DNA of 64,000 bases, taken from NCBI GenBank assembly GCA_028874795.1, contig JAPPHT010000030.1, positions 1-64,000 of the forward strand, read 5' to 3'. Positions 8,035-16,440 of this stretch are shown here, piece by piece (positions within the stretch are counted from its first letter, which is position 1; every line of letters begins with the position of its first letter). A model generated the notes under the pieces. That model was not told the origin of the DNA. It worked only from the letters and a program-made list of their open reading frames with translations, and made no database searches. A program made the translations under genes and the position numbers. The stretch is from Chloroflexota bacterium. GTDB lineage: Bacteria > Chloroflexota > Dehalococcoidia > Lucifugimonadales > Australimonadaceae.

Positions 8035-9159
8035 TTACATCCCGTAGAGCCGCTTCGCATTGTCACAGAGGATCTTGTCGACCGCCTGCTGCGACAGCTC
8101 CCCCGCGTCGACCCGCGCCCGGAGCGCCTCCTGGAAGTTCCGCTCCTGGGACTGGTCCGCATGTGTGTAGTCAGAGCCCACCACGATGTTGTCCTCGCCT
8201 GCGAACCTGAGGATGTAGGGCAGGTCTTCGTCTACCAGGCAGGTGACGAAGATGTTCAACTCGCGCAGCGTATCGTGCAGCGTGTCGAACCCGTCCGGCA
8301 GGTCGGCGTACGTGAGCGTCTTCGACGACGGTCCCAGTGAACCCGGATGGTCCATGCGCCGCCTTATCTGGTAGAGCTCGTGCGGTATCCAGCCCGACGC
8401 GGCTTCGATGAACCCCCAGCGGATGTCCGGGTACCGGTGAGGGAGCTTGCTCAACACGAGTGACGAAAACGTCTCGGGCAGGTAGGCGAAGGGCACCCGC
8501 GGGCCCCGGAGGTCGCCGTCCGTCCGGTTCTCACGGATGTTGGGGATCCCGCTGCCGATGTGCATACACACCGCCATCTCCAGTTCGTTCGCGACTTCCC
8601 ACAGCGGATCGAAGTACTCGTCCGTGAAGTTGTGGTCGGCTTCTCTGTTGCCCTTCTTGAAGACGCCCACCGCTCCGTTCTCCCTGGCCCACCGCACCTC
8701 CTTGATCGCCTCGTCCATGTCCATGAGCGGAGGCAGGCACAACCACGCCAGCCGACCGTTCGACTCCGCACACCTGTCCCCCAGCCACCGGTTGTAGGCG
8801 CGCTTGAGGGCCACGTCGCCCTCAGCCTTTGTGGTGGGCTGAACGAGGAAGAGCGTAGGGTAGATGACCTGGGCGCGGACGTTGAGCTCGTCCATGTCCC
8901 GCAGCCGCGCTCCCACGTCGAGCAGCTCACGCGTTTCGACGGTGGTCATCGTCCTGGCGTCTTCCCGGTGCAGCCGCGGCTGGCGGTCGCCGTCGATGAC
9001 CCAGAACCGCTGGGTGGCCCTATTGGGACTGGGATTACTGGGGTAGCCGACGACGGGCTTGAACCGGGCCTCGCTCGAGGCCATGTATTCCCACGTGTCC
9101 TCGGTCTCGTCGATGTGGGTATCAGCATCTATCGTCGTGAGCATCGTTGCCGTAGCCAT
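8035..9159 (-). CDS. amidohydrolase-2 family (ACMSD-like) protein
   Basis: A 374-aa TIM-barrel protein of the amidohydrolase-2 family, which includes aminocarboxymuconate-semialdehyde and other non-oxidative aromatic decarboxylases. Metal-site features are DADTHIDE at the N-terminus (D-x-H type), VCMHIGSG mid-protein and the late GSDYTHAD. Members are cytoplasmic Zn- or Mn-dependent decarboxylases or hydrolases. ATG follows AGGAGGACGACCG. It starts 12 nt after the CoA-transferase gene, so the two are probably translated from one mRNA. Two further relatives occur in the window (27260 and 55531), more similar in motif than in length. Confidence 0.85.
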   Translation of the reverse strand: MATATMLTTIDADTHIDETEDTWEYMASSEARFKPVVGYPSNPSPNRATQRFWVIDGDRQPRLHREDARTMTTVETRELLDVGARLRDMDELNVRAQVIYPTLFLVQPTTKAEGDVALKRAYNRWLGDRCAESNGRLAWLCLPPLMDMDEAIKEVRWARENGAVGVFKKGNREADHNFTDEYFDPLWEVANELEMAVCMHIGSGIPNIRENRTDGDLRGPRVPFAYLPETFSSLVLSKLPHRYPDIRWGFIEAASGWIPHELYQIRRRMDHPGSLGPSSKTLTYADLPDGFDTLHDTLRELNIFVTCLVDEDLPYILRFAGEDNIVVGSDYTHADQSQERNFQEALRARVDAGELSQQAVDKILCDNAKRLYGM

Positions 9160-9171
9160 CGGTCGTCCTCC

Positions 9172-10395
9172 TCACGCCGCCGTATGCGGTTCCCAGTGGT
9201 TCACGCGGACGACGCCATCCGCTTCCAACCTCTCGATCCCGGCATTGTCGTACCCGATACCCCGCAGCACCTCCCCGGTGTGCTCTCCGAGCAGCGGGGC
9301 GAAGTGACGGAACTGCACCGGTGTGTCCGAGAAGTGGAACGGGGTGGCCAGTTGCCTCACCTTCCCTTCCAGCGGGTGGTCCAGCTCCCACACCATCCCC
9401 CGCTCACCGGCATACCTGCCCTCCAACACCTCGTTCAGCTCGAGGACCGGCACGACAGCGATCTCCTCCGGGATCAGGGCCATCCACTCGTCCCGGGTCC
9501 TGGTAAGCATATGCTCCCTGACCTTGCGTATCGAGTCAGCGTCGCGGTCGGGGCGGGTCTCCCGCATCTCCGGAAGACCAACGGCGTCGCAGAAGGGGGC
9601 CCAGAAGTGGTTCTGGTAGGCAGCCGCGTTGCTGATGTACTTGCCGTCCTTGCAACGCAGGTTCCCGATGCTGGGCCAGCCGCGGTGGCGGTACGACTGC
9701 TCGCGGAAGTAGCCGGGCGCGGCGCCGTTAAGGATCGCGGTCCCGCCCTCCACGAGCGCTATGTCCACCTGTTGGCCCTTGCCCGTCCGTTCACGAGCCA
9801 TGAGGGCCGCCTGGATCGATATGACGGCAAGGGCGGCCGAGTAGCTGTCCACCGGGGTGAAGAGCATGTCGGCGGGCTCCGCGTCCTGGCCCGTAGTCAT
9901 GGCGGTGAAGCCGGAGTAACCCTGGGAGTTGCGCTCGTTGCCCGGCCAGTGAGAGTAGCTGTTGCCGAAGCCCCACCCGCTCAGCGTGGCGTAGATCAGC
10001 CTGGGGTTGATCGCGCTCAGCGTCTCGTAGTCCGCGCCGAGGCGCTTGTAGACGGGCAGGCGGAAGGAGCCGAAGAACACGTCAGTTTCCTCGATGAGCC
10101 TGTGGAGCACCGCCTGCCCTTCCGGTTTCTGGAGATTGATGGCGATGCTCCGCTTGTTGCGATGCATGTGGTCCCAGGCGTTGCTGCGGAACTCCTCCTC
10201 GGCAACCTTCGGATCGATGCCGATCCGTTCGCGCGACTCGCGAGCTGCGGCCTGGTTCCTGTAGGCGCTCCGGTCCGCGACATCCTCCACCTTGAGGACG
10301 TCCATCCCCATGTCCGCGAGCATCCAGGTGGCCGTCGGCCCGGGGACCAGGCGAGTGACGTCGATCATGCGATACCCTTCGAGAGGCAGTGTCAT
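9172..10395 (-). CDS. family III (CaiB/BaiF) CoA-transferase
   Basis: A 407-aa family III CoA-transferase with YRMIDVTRLVPGPTATWMLADMGMDVLKVED at the N-terminus, RTGKGQQVDIAL in the middle and LLGEHTGEVLRGIGYD at the C-terminus. The likely catalytic Asp is retained in FTPVDSYSAAL. Relative to the other copies it has an insertion (about residues 40-65, rich in Arg/Ala/Glu) before the NKRSIAINL segment. ATG follows AAGGAGACTGACCT. First gene of a two-gene unit with the amidohydrolase; the combination could activate and then decarboxylate an aromatic or unsaturated acid. Confidence 0.87.
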   Translation of the reverse strand: MTLPLEGYRMIDVTRLVPGPTATWMLADMGMDVLKVEDVADRSAYRNQAAARESRERIGIDPKVAEEEFRSNAWDHMHRNKRSIAINLQKPEGQAVLHRLIEETDVFFGSFRLPVYKRLGADYETLSAINPRLIYATLSGWGFGNSYSHWPGNERNSQGYSGFTAMTTGQDAEPADMLFTPVDSYSAALAVISIQAALMARERTGKGQQVDIALVEGGTAILNGAAPGYFREQSYRHRGWPSIGNLRCKDGKYISNAAAYQNHFWAPFCDAVGLPEMRETRPDRDADSIRKVREHMLTRTRDEWMALIPEEIAVVPVLELNEVLEGRYAGERGMVWELDHPLEGKVRQLATPFHFSDTPVQFRHFAPLLGEHTGEVLRGIGYDNAGIERLEADGVVRVNHWEPHTAA

Positions 10396-10671
10396 AGGTC
10401 AGTCTCCTTCCGAACGGTGGGCTTCCGCCTGGCGGCTGCCACCGTGGTCCGCCGCTCCGCAGTCCAGCCGGCCCGATCCGAGAGCCGGTGTTACTGTAGG
10501 CGACGGCCGCGGCAACAACAACCGCGGTCAACGCCGCCATCACCGCCGCCCAACCATCAGGCGGCCCGCGAAAGGGTACGCGCCCTTTACAAAGGTGGAC
10601 TCCGTGGCTATCGTCCAGTTGTCTTCGTGTCCGGGATCAGGACTTGCATCAGCCGGTTGTGGAGGTGGTTC

Positions 10672-11832
10672 ATGGAGCCTACGCTGAAAGTTGGACTGGC
10701 AGGCCTGGGCAGCGTTTCGCGAACGATCCTGTACAACATCCAGAACATCGAGAACGTGCAGCTTACGGCGGTCGCGGACGTCCGCCAGGAGCCGCTCGAA
10801 CGCGCCAGAGCGCAGTTCGGAGTCGAGACGTACGAGAGCGTCGAGGCGATGTGCGAAAGCTCGAACGTGGACGCCGTCTGGGTGTGCACGCCGAACCTCT
10901 TCCACACTGAGCACACCATCATCGCCGCAGAGCACGGGAAACACGTGATCTGCGAGAAGCCCATGGCCATCACGCTCGAACAGGCGCAGGAGATGGTCGA
11001 CGTGGTCGACCGCACCGGCATCCGGTACGTTCAGGGCCACTCCAAGATCTTCGACCCCCCCGTTCGCAGGATGCGGGAGATCGTCTCCAGCGGCGAGATC
11101 GGCCGCCTGATCCAGCTCAACAACTGGACGTACAAGCCGTGGGTCTCCGGCCAACCCCGCCTCGACACCGAGGTTGACTTCCGTATCGGCGGCGGCGCGC
11201 TCTACCGGCAGGGTCCTCACCAAACGGATGTCGTCCGAGGCATCGGCGGCGGCATGGTCAAGAGCGTGCGTGCGACGGTGGGCCGGCACAACCCGGACTT
11301 CCCGATGGCGGAAGGCAACTTCAGCGCATTCCTGGAGTTCGAGGACGGCGCTGTCGCCACCATGGCCTTCAACGGCTACGGCTATCTCGACATCACCGAG
11401 TTGACATGGGGTATCGGCGAAGGCGGCCAGATGCGCGCAGAGGGCCCCCGGCAGCACTTCACCGGCGCGGTGGAGACCGACGTGAAGTACGACTGGGCCA
11501 TGCGCGACGACCACCGGGAGCGGACGGAAGAGCGAACGAAACAGCCGTTCTACGGCCTCACCGTAGCGAGCTGCGAGGGAGGCGACATACGGCAGTCCCC
11601 GGATGGTCTCTACCTGTACGACCACGACGGCAGGAAGGAGGTACCCCTGCCGCCGAAGGGACACGGCCGCGGAGAGCTCATCGAGATGCGCAACGCCCTC
11701 ATGGAAGAGCGCGCGACCTTCCCGGACGCACGCTGGGGCATGGCGACGCTCGAAGTGATCCTGGCGATGCGCGAGTCGTCGGACACCGGCCGCGAGGTTA
11801 CGCTGTCACACCAGGTCCCCTGCCTGTACTGA
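10672..11832 (+). CDS. Gfo/Idh/MocA family NAD(P)-dependent oxidoreductase
   Basis: A 386-aa oxidoreductase. The track's 1090-aa frame begins far upstream in antisense to other genes; the true start is ATG 10672, preceded by GGAGGTGG and followed at once by the Rossmann strand LKVGLAGLGSVSR. The diagnostic GKHVICEKPMA (EKP motif) is at about residue 90-100 and a catalytic-type His follows in GPHQTD. Family members oxidise or reduce sugars, inositols or related polyols, or reduce imines or biliverdin. It stands alone on the plus strand between minus-strand units, with a 276-bp divergent intergenic region upstream. Confidence 0.88.
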   Translation: MEPTLKVGLAGLGSVSRTILYNIQNIENVQLTAVADVRQEPLERARAQFGVETYESVEAMCESSNVDAVWVCTPNLFHTEHTIIAAEHGKHVICEKPMAITLEQAQEMVDVVDRTGIRYVQGHSKIFDPPVRRMREIVSSGEIGRLIQLNNWTYKPWVSGQPRLDTEVDFRIGGGALYRQGPHQTDVVRGIGGGMVKSVRATVGRHNPDFPMAEGNFSAFLEFEDGAVATMAFNGYGYLDITELTWGIGEGGQMRAEGPRQHFTGAVETDVKYDWAMRDDHRERTEERTKQPFYGLTVASCEGGDIRQSPDGLYLYDHDGRKEVPLPPKGHGRGELIEMRNALMEERATFPDARWGMATLEVILAMRESSDTGREVTLSHQVPCLY

Positions 11833-11865
11833 GTCCCGCTGCGCCCAACGACGGCGAATCGGCGG

Positions 11866-12642
11866 CTATTCGTCGCCGGAAGCGGCAGACGGCACCCCGC
11901 CGGCGGCCTCCAGTTCGCGTATATGCCGGAGCCACTCGCCGCCTTCCGCGACCTCGACGACCCCGGACTCAACCGGAGCGCCCTCGCGCTCAGGGCCGTA
12001 GCGCCGGCGGTCGATGTCGGGGATGTCGGGCACGTCGCCGTACTGCCCGGAGAGCACCAACTGCCACGTGATCTCTGCAAGGTGCTCGAACCTGAGAGCG
12101 AGCTGGGTGGCGGCGCGGACGCTCCTTCCCGTGGTCACGACCCCGTGGCCCCTGAGCAGGACGAGGTTGCGGTCTCCCATGGCATCCAGCATCTCGAGGG
12201 CGAGTTCGCGGTTCGTGATGGTCTGCGTGACGCGGTCGTAGACGGGCACGCCGTCGAGGGCGATGCGAAGCGTGGGCGGCTGGTAGCCGCCGAACACCGG
12301 CCTGAACTCCACGCCGACGAGGCCGCACAGCAGGACGCTGTATGGATGGGCATGAACGACGGCCTGCGCGTCGGGGCGCGCCTTGTAGACCTCGCCGTGC
12401 AGGGGAAGCTCATGGGGGAGCCGGTACGTGCCGATGAGCGGCCCGTTCCCGTCGAAGTCCATGCGGCGCACGGATGGCGTGTCGGCGTAGGCAAGGCCCG
12501 CCTCGTTCTCGCCGCGGCACCGGAGGTACATCTCCCTGTCGTCTATCCGGGCGCTGACGTGCCCGGTCGAGCCAAGCTTCCTGCCGACGATCCGGCAAGC
12601 GGTGGCAACTTCCTGCCTCGGGTGTCCGTGATGCTCTGTCAT
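11866..12642 (-). CDS. class II aldolase/adducin family protein
   Basis: A 258-aa class II aldolase/adducin-domain protein. The zinc ligands expected in fuculose- or ribulose-phosphate aldolases are visible: VHAHPYSVL (HxH, about 100) and the later LLRGHGVV; ELPLHGEVY is the helix before the first pair. The start was moved to the internal ATG 12642, since AGGAGGAGGCC lies right before it. Class II aldolases cleave phosphorylated or non-phosphorylated hydroxy-oxo compounds; some in aromatic clusters act as decarboxylases. It is followed upstream (same strand) by the PanB-like gene, 65 nt away. A paralogue lies at 21192 within the phthalate-like module. Confidence 0.85.
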   Translation of the reverse strand: MTEHHGHPRQEVATACRIVGRKLGSTGHVSARIDDREMYLRCRGENEAGLAYADTPSVRRMDFDGNGPLIGTYRLPHELPLHGEVYKARPDAQAVVHAHPYSVLLCGLVGVEFRPVFGGYQPPTLRIALDGVPVYDRVTQTITNRELALEMLDAMGDRNLVLLRGHGVVTTGRSVRAATQLALRFEHLAEITWQLVLSGQYGDVPDIPDIDRRRYGPEREGAPVESGVVEVAEGGEWLRHIRELEAAGGVPSAASGDE

Positions 12643-12707
12643 GGCCTCCTCCTGTTCCTGCTCCATGGAACGGTCGCCGGACGGTCGGCGCCGGTTCGTC
12701 CCCGCGC

Positions 12708-13463
12708 CTAGTAGTTGCCGGCCTTGATGTTGCCGATGGCCTCAACCGCCGATTCGTACACGAACTGTCCAACGTTTGCGCGTCCTCTGAGTTCCCGTCC
12801 GATGTCCTCGGCCCGCGGAGCGAAGCCCGTGATCCTGCCGTCCGCTTCGGGCGTCGCCTGGCCGCCGATGACGGGGATGCGCAGCGCGCTGCTGACCTCG
12901 CCGTAGATCTCGGGAGTGACGTTGGTCATGTCGATCATCGCGGCGCCCGCGTCCTGGATGCGGAGCGCCCACTTGAGGACGTGGTCACGGACCTCGGGCC
13001 CCGTCCGTATGCCGCGTTCCGCTCCCTGGGTCGGATAGCCGATCTGCGGGAAGACGGAGAGGCCGACGTTCACCACCGCTTCGACCTCGTCGAAGAGCTC
13101 CTCTTCCTTGGTGCGGATGTCGATCTTGGTCATGTCGGCGCCCACGTCCTTGAAGCGCCGGGCCGCCTCCGCCACCGCCTTCGCGCCAGCCCTGCTGGGG
13201 GTCATCGGCATGTCTATGCTGACGAGCGCCCGCTCGCTGGCCTTCACCACGGCCTGGGCAAAGGGCATCATGTCGTCGACGGTGCAGTCTTCCACGTCCG
13301 GCTGACCCAGGATGTTCCTGCCCAGGCTGTCGCCCACGGTCAGCACGTCGGCGCCCGCCAGATCGGCGATGCGGGCCATCTGGTAGTGGTACACGATGAT
13401 GGCGACGACTTTCTCACCACGCCCCTTTATCTCCTGGAGGTCACTCACCGTAAGCTTCGCCAT
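12708..13463 (-). CDS. PanB-like (ketopantoate hydroxymethyltransferase fold) protein
   Basis: A 251-aa protein resembling ketopantoate hydroxymethyltransferase. VLTVGDSLGRNILG and VSIDMPMTPS match the two Mg-ligand aspartates of PanB, and MTKID corresponds to the conserved Lys segment. The general-base Glu region reads MIDMTNV (Asp instead of Glu), and the GHLGLTPQ block has become PQIGYPTQ, losing its His. With catabolic neighbours and these changes, pantothenate synthesis is unlikely; a related C-C lyase/aldolase role on an oxo-acid is an inference. Start ATG 13463 follows GGAGGGGACC. On the minus strand TTGAGT and TGTGAT spaced by 17 nt upstream could be its promoter. Confidence 0.75.
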   Translation of the reverse strand: MAKLTVSDLQEIKGRGEKVVAIIVYHYQMARIADLAGADVLTVGDSLGRNILGQPDVEDCTVDDMMPFAQAVVKASERALVSIDMPMTPSRAGAKAVAEAARRFKDVGADMTKIDIRTKEEELFDEVEAVVNVGLSVFPQIGYPTQGAERGIRTGPEVRDHVLKWALRIQDAGAAMIDMTNVTPEIYGEVSSALRIPVIGGQATPEADGRITGFAPRAEDIGRELRGRANVGQFVYESAVEAIGNIKAGNY

Positions 13464-13623
13464 GGTCCCCTCCTTCAATCATGTTGGTTGTGTGTTATCA
13501 CAGAACAGCGAACGTGAACACTCAAGCCGGTGATACATTGGGCCGGACCGAAATCGCGTCTGACGAGACAGAACGTGCCCACGACGGTCAGGAGCTGGGA
13601 GACGCAACGATGGCTGGGGAGTC

Positions 13624-14256
13624 ATGAAGAGGATGGCAACAACCTGGTGGGGGCTCGTTCCGCTCCTGCTGGGCTGGGGGCTCGCATGGGCATTCCTCTG
13701 GAACGCCATCCTTCTCGACGCCCTCTATGTCGGGTCGAACGACGCGGTCACCTCCTTCATCGAACCTCCGAGCGACGCCTGGGGAGCCTGGATAGCGGCA
13801 GGCGCCGGGGTCGCCATCGGGATCGTCGGCGTGTTCTGCCTGTCCATGGCGAACCGCTTCACGTACGAGTCTCCCGCGTGCGTTCGTGTGTGGCAGATCA
13901 TGGGGATACTCATCATGGCCACCGGGCTGCTGGTCCCCATCCTGTTTCCATCGGCAACCAGCATCGTTGTCGACCGGGACCGGGGACTCGTTGAGGTCCA
14001 ACAGAGATGGCTCTACGCCTCTGAGGCGGAGTCGATCGCGTTCGAGGAGGTCGAGAGGCTGGAGCTGAGCTTGATCAGGAGAGAGGTTGGAGACGTAACG
14101 CAGCCCGGCTGCCTCATCAACACGACGCTGAGCCTCGTCCGACCCAACCGCACGTATCTGGAACTGCCGGACGGCTTTCCTCACGAAGAGATGGCGGGGA
14201 GCATGTCTGACGCGATCGGCGCTCCGATGGAGTCCTACGTCGTGAACGAGTGCTGA
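13624..14256 (+). CDS. small membrane protein of unknown function
   Basis: A 210-aa protein I do not recognise. Three hydrophobic segments are clear: about residues 8-34, 55-78 and 92-110. The remaining 100 residues are soluble, with a strand-rich look (SIVVDRDRGLVEVQQRWLY, SIAFEEVERLELSLI) reminiscent of a small PH-like or DUF domain anchored in the membrane. It is the only ordinary membrane protein without transporter features in the region. Its upstream region is divergent with the PanB-like gene, and the convergent LigB-type gene ends 20 nt after its stop. No operon partner. Confidence 0.65.
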   Translation: MKRMATTWWGLVPLLLGWGLAWAFLWNAILLDALYVGSNDAVTSFIEPPSDAWGAWIAAGAGVAIGIVGVFCLSMANRFTYESPACVRVWQIMGILIMATGLLVPILFPSATSIVVDRDRGLVEVQQRWLYASEAESIAFEEVERLELSLIRREVGDVTQPGCLINTTLSLVRPNRTYLELPDGFPHEEMAGSMSDAIGAPMESYVVNEC

Positions 14257-14276
14257 CCGGACAGGCCTGCACCCGC

Positions 14277-15245
14277 CTATGCCCAGTAGGCAAGCCCTAC
14301 GGCGACCCCGGTACCCGCTTCGGAGCGGTAGCACGGGATGTAGTCGATCAGGGTCATGGGCCGCGGCCCCATGGCGGCAGAGAGGGCGACCCAGTTCAGT
14401 ATCTCGGCCGTGCCGTTCGCCCGGTTGAGGCGATCCCTGGGGAGCGCGCATAAGGTGGCGGTGTCCCGCTTCTCGAGGGCAGTCACGACCTGGCGGTCGA
14501 GCTCCTCGTCGATGATCTGGTGGCTGAGTCCGCCGGAGGCCACGATGGCGACGCGCACGTCCGAGTCCCACTCCTCGATGGCCCGCCGCACCGCCTCCCC
14601 CAGCGCGTAGCACCTCGCGGGCGTGGCCTGGTTGGGAAGATACCGGCTGATCACGAAGGGCACGATGGGCGTGCTGCGGTCCAGCTCATAGTCCTTGTAG
14701 AGGTCGGTGTAAGGATGTGCGCCGACAGCTTCGCCGGGCTCCGTTTCGTACAGACACGCCACGTCGATGTCCTGGGCGATGAGGCCGGTCATGAGCTGGT
14801 CGGCCAGCTCCGGCATCGGCGTGTACCGGGCAGCCTCATCGATGGCTCCGGGCTGTTCCACCGATTCGGCCTGCCGGCGTCCGCCCGTTTCGTGGCCTGA
14901 ACGCCTGATCTGTGACGAGCCATGGGCGAGGAATATCCCGAACACCGGGTTGAAGCGGCTGCCCGACGGCACTCCGTGCGGGTTGCTGAGGAGGAGATAG
15001 ACGTCCGGCGACGCCTGCCTCATCACTTCCTTCACGGCTTCCTTCCCGCGGATAACGGCTTCGCCCCGGTCGTGGATCTTCTCCGGGGTCAACTCCTTCT
15101 CGATCCCCGGTTTTACTTCTTTCAGCAGCTCGTCGTAGTTCATGCGCGGATTGGTCCTGTCCCCGCGCCCCCGCTCGAGCCACTCGTTCGACGGCCAGTC
15201 CAGCATCCCATGGGACGTGCCGATCCCCAGCACGATCTCAGCCAT
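14277..15245 (-). CDS. LigB-type class III extradiol dioxygenase family protein (copy 1)
   Basis: A 322-aa protein of the LigB/class III extradiol ring-cleavage dioxygenase superfamily, which opens catechols, protocatechuate or gallate using Fe(II). Compared by eye with protocatechuate 4,5-dioxygenase LigB, all expected elements are present: first iron His in GTSHG (His12), second in LLLSNPHG (about His90), catalytic His in ASGGLSHQ and the Glu ligand in GTAEILNW. The two paralogues at 36874 and 40181 lack the second His. ATG follows GGAAGGGAGAAACGGCG. It lies 29 nt downstream of the bicupin gene on the same strand, so two metal-dependent proteins are probably co-expressed. Confidence 0.82.
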   Translation of the reverse strand: MAEIVLGIGTSHGMLDWPSNEWLERGRGDRTNPRMNYDELLKEVKPGIEKELTPEKIHDRGEAVIRGKEAVKEVMRQASPDVYLLLSNPHGVPSGSRFNPVFGIFLAHGSSQIRRSGHETGGRRQAESVEQPGAIDEAARYTPMPELADQLMTGLIAQDIDVACLYETEPGEAVGAHPYTDLYKDYELDRSTPIVPFVISRYLPNQATPARCYALGEAVRRAIEEWDSDVRVAIVASGGLSHQIIDEELDRQVVTALEKRDTATLCALPRDRLNRANGTAEILNWVALSAAMGPRPMTLIDYIPCYRSEAGTGVAVGLAYWA

Positions 15246-15274
15246 CGCCGTTTCTCCCTTCCAACGCCGCCCAA

Positions 15275-16405
15275 CTAGTCTCCGTCGTCGTCGTCACCTT
15301 CCCATCTGTAGTCCGCATCGAGGTAGGCCTCGTCGGGCATGAGGCTCTTGAGTCCTCGCTTCCCGAGCTCCTCCTCGAACGTCTGCCGGATCCACGGGTC
15401 CTCGTCCGGGTACTCGATCTGGTTCGCGGGATCGGGCCGGTCGCGACTCGGCCGCGTGTGGCGCGGAGCGTGGAAGGCCAGGTACCGCACCGGGCCCTCA
15501 CTCGGGTTGAAGTGCTGGTGGAACCAGAGGTTGGGAGGCACGAAGACGCTGGCCTCGTTCCACTCTAGGTAGACCTTCTCCCTGCCCTCCGGCCACATGA
15601 TGGAGTAGCCCTCGCCGACCGGAATGATGATGAACACGCCCGGCCCGTGCCGGTGGGCCTTCTTGTACGTCCCAGGCGGGAAGGTCGCCATGTGGCACCA
15701 GATGGGCGAGTCCGGGAACTGCATCGACACCGACTTGGCGCTGGCGCCGCGCGTCTTCTGCGCCGCGAGCTTGTCCCACACCCGCATGTCAGGGAAGAAG
15801 TTCCCATACCACACGTTCCGCATGCCGCTGGCGCCCGGAACGGCGCTCGTGCGGGCCTCCGCGTAGAAGTCATCCGGCAGCGGGCGCCGCGACGTGTACG
15901 GGTTGTCGAAGAAGAACTCGGGGTCAGGGTTCAGGTCCATGGCTGCGGGAAGGTAGTTGTAGTGGAGAAGGAGGGCGCGGTCCGTGCCGGTCGTATTCGC
16001 CAGCTGGTATGAGCACCCCCGGGGCAGCATGAAGAGGCTGTACTTGTTCCATTCAAAGGTGTGCGGCTGAGCGTTCTCTCCCAGCCAGACGTTCGCCAGC
16101 CCCCTGCCCTCGATGACATAGACGGCTTCGTCGAGCGCGAACTTCATCGGGGGAAGCGTCTGACCGGGTGCGATCTCCGTGATGCGCGCCTCCGAGACGC
16201 CCTCCTGACCGGCGAGCTCCAGGAACGCTGCTCGACACTCACGCTCGGCCCACGTTCCGAGCTCTATATCGCGAAGGTCGCCGATGTAGTAGCCCTTGTG
16301 GACAGGCACCCCCGTGCCGCTCAACCACTGACTGTATGCGGTCGGCGGCCGGCCGCTTCGCACCTGTTCCTCGCCCTCAGCTCTCTCTCTACTCACTTGC
16401 TGCAT
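15275..16405 (-). CDS. bicupin protein, possible aromatic-ring dioxygenase
   Basis: A 376-aa protein with two cupin domains (about 60-170 and 220-330). The second has an intact metal motif: KKAHRHGPGVF supplies two His, and FHQHFNPSEG and YLAFH lie in the motif 2 area. The first lacks HxH (LPPMKFALDEAVYVIEGRG) and probably serves structurally. Gentisate dioxygenases and related ring-cleaving bicupins share this plan, but I cannot assign the substrate. Start moved to ATG 16405, which has GGGAGGGAACC upstream. The C-terminus ends in an acidic run (EGDDDDGD). The ABC permease stops about 35 nt upstream on the same strand, so transport and oxidation may be coupled. Confidence 0.78.
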   Translation of the reverse strand: MQQVSRERAEGEEQVRSGRPPTAYSQWLSGTGVPVHKGYYIGDLRDIELGTWAERECRAAFLELAGQEGVSEARITEIAPGQTLPPMKFALDEAVYVIEGRGLANVWLGENAQPHTFEWNKYSLFMLPRGCSYQLANTTGTDRALLLHYNYLPAAMDLNPDPEFFFDNPYTSRRPLPDDFYAEARTSAVPGASGMRNVWYGNFFPDMRVWDKLAAQKTRGASAKSVSMQFPDSPIWCHMATFPPGTYKKAHRHGPGVFIIIPVGEGYSIMWPEGREKVYLEWNEASVFVPPNLWFHQHFNPSEGPVRYLAFHAPRHTRPSRDRPDPANQIEYPDEDPWIRQTFEEELGKRGLKSLMPDEAYLDADYRWEGDDDDGD

Positions 16406-16440
16406 GGTTCCCTCCCTTGCGGCCCTCTCGCCGCCGCGGC

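Noticed and set aside
8560-10671. 704-codon upstream extension of the Gfo/Idh/MocA frame
   Set aside because: It is antisense to the amidohydrolase and CoA-transferase genes, has no family sequence, and a good ribosome binding site with ATG lies at 10672.
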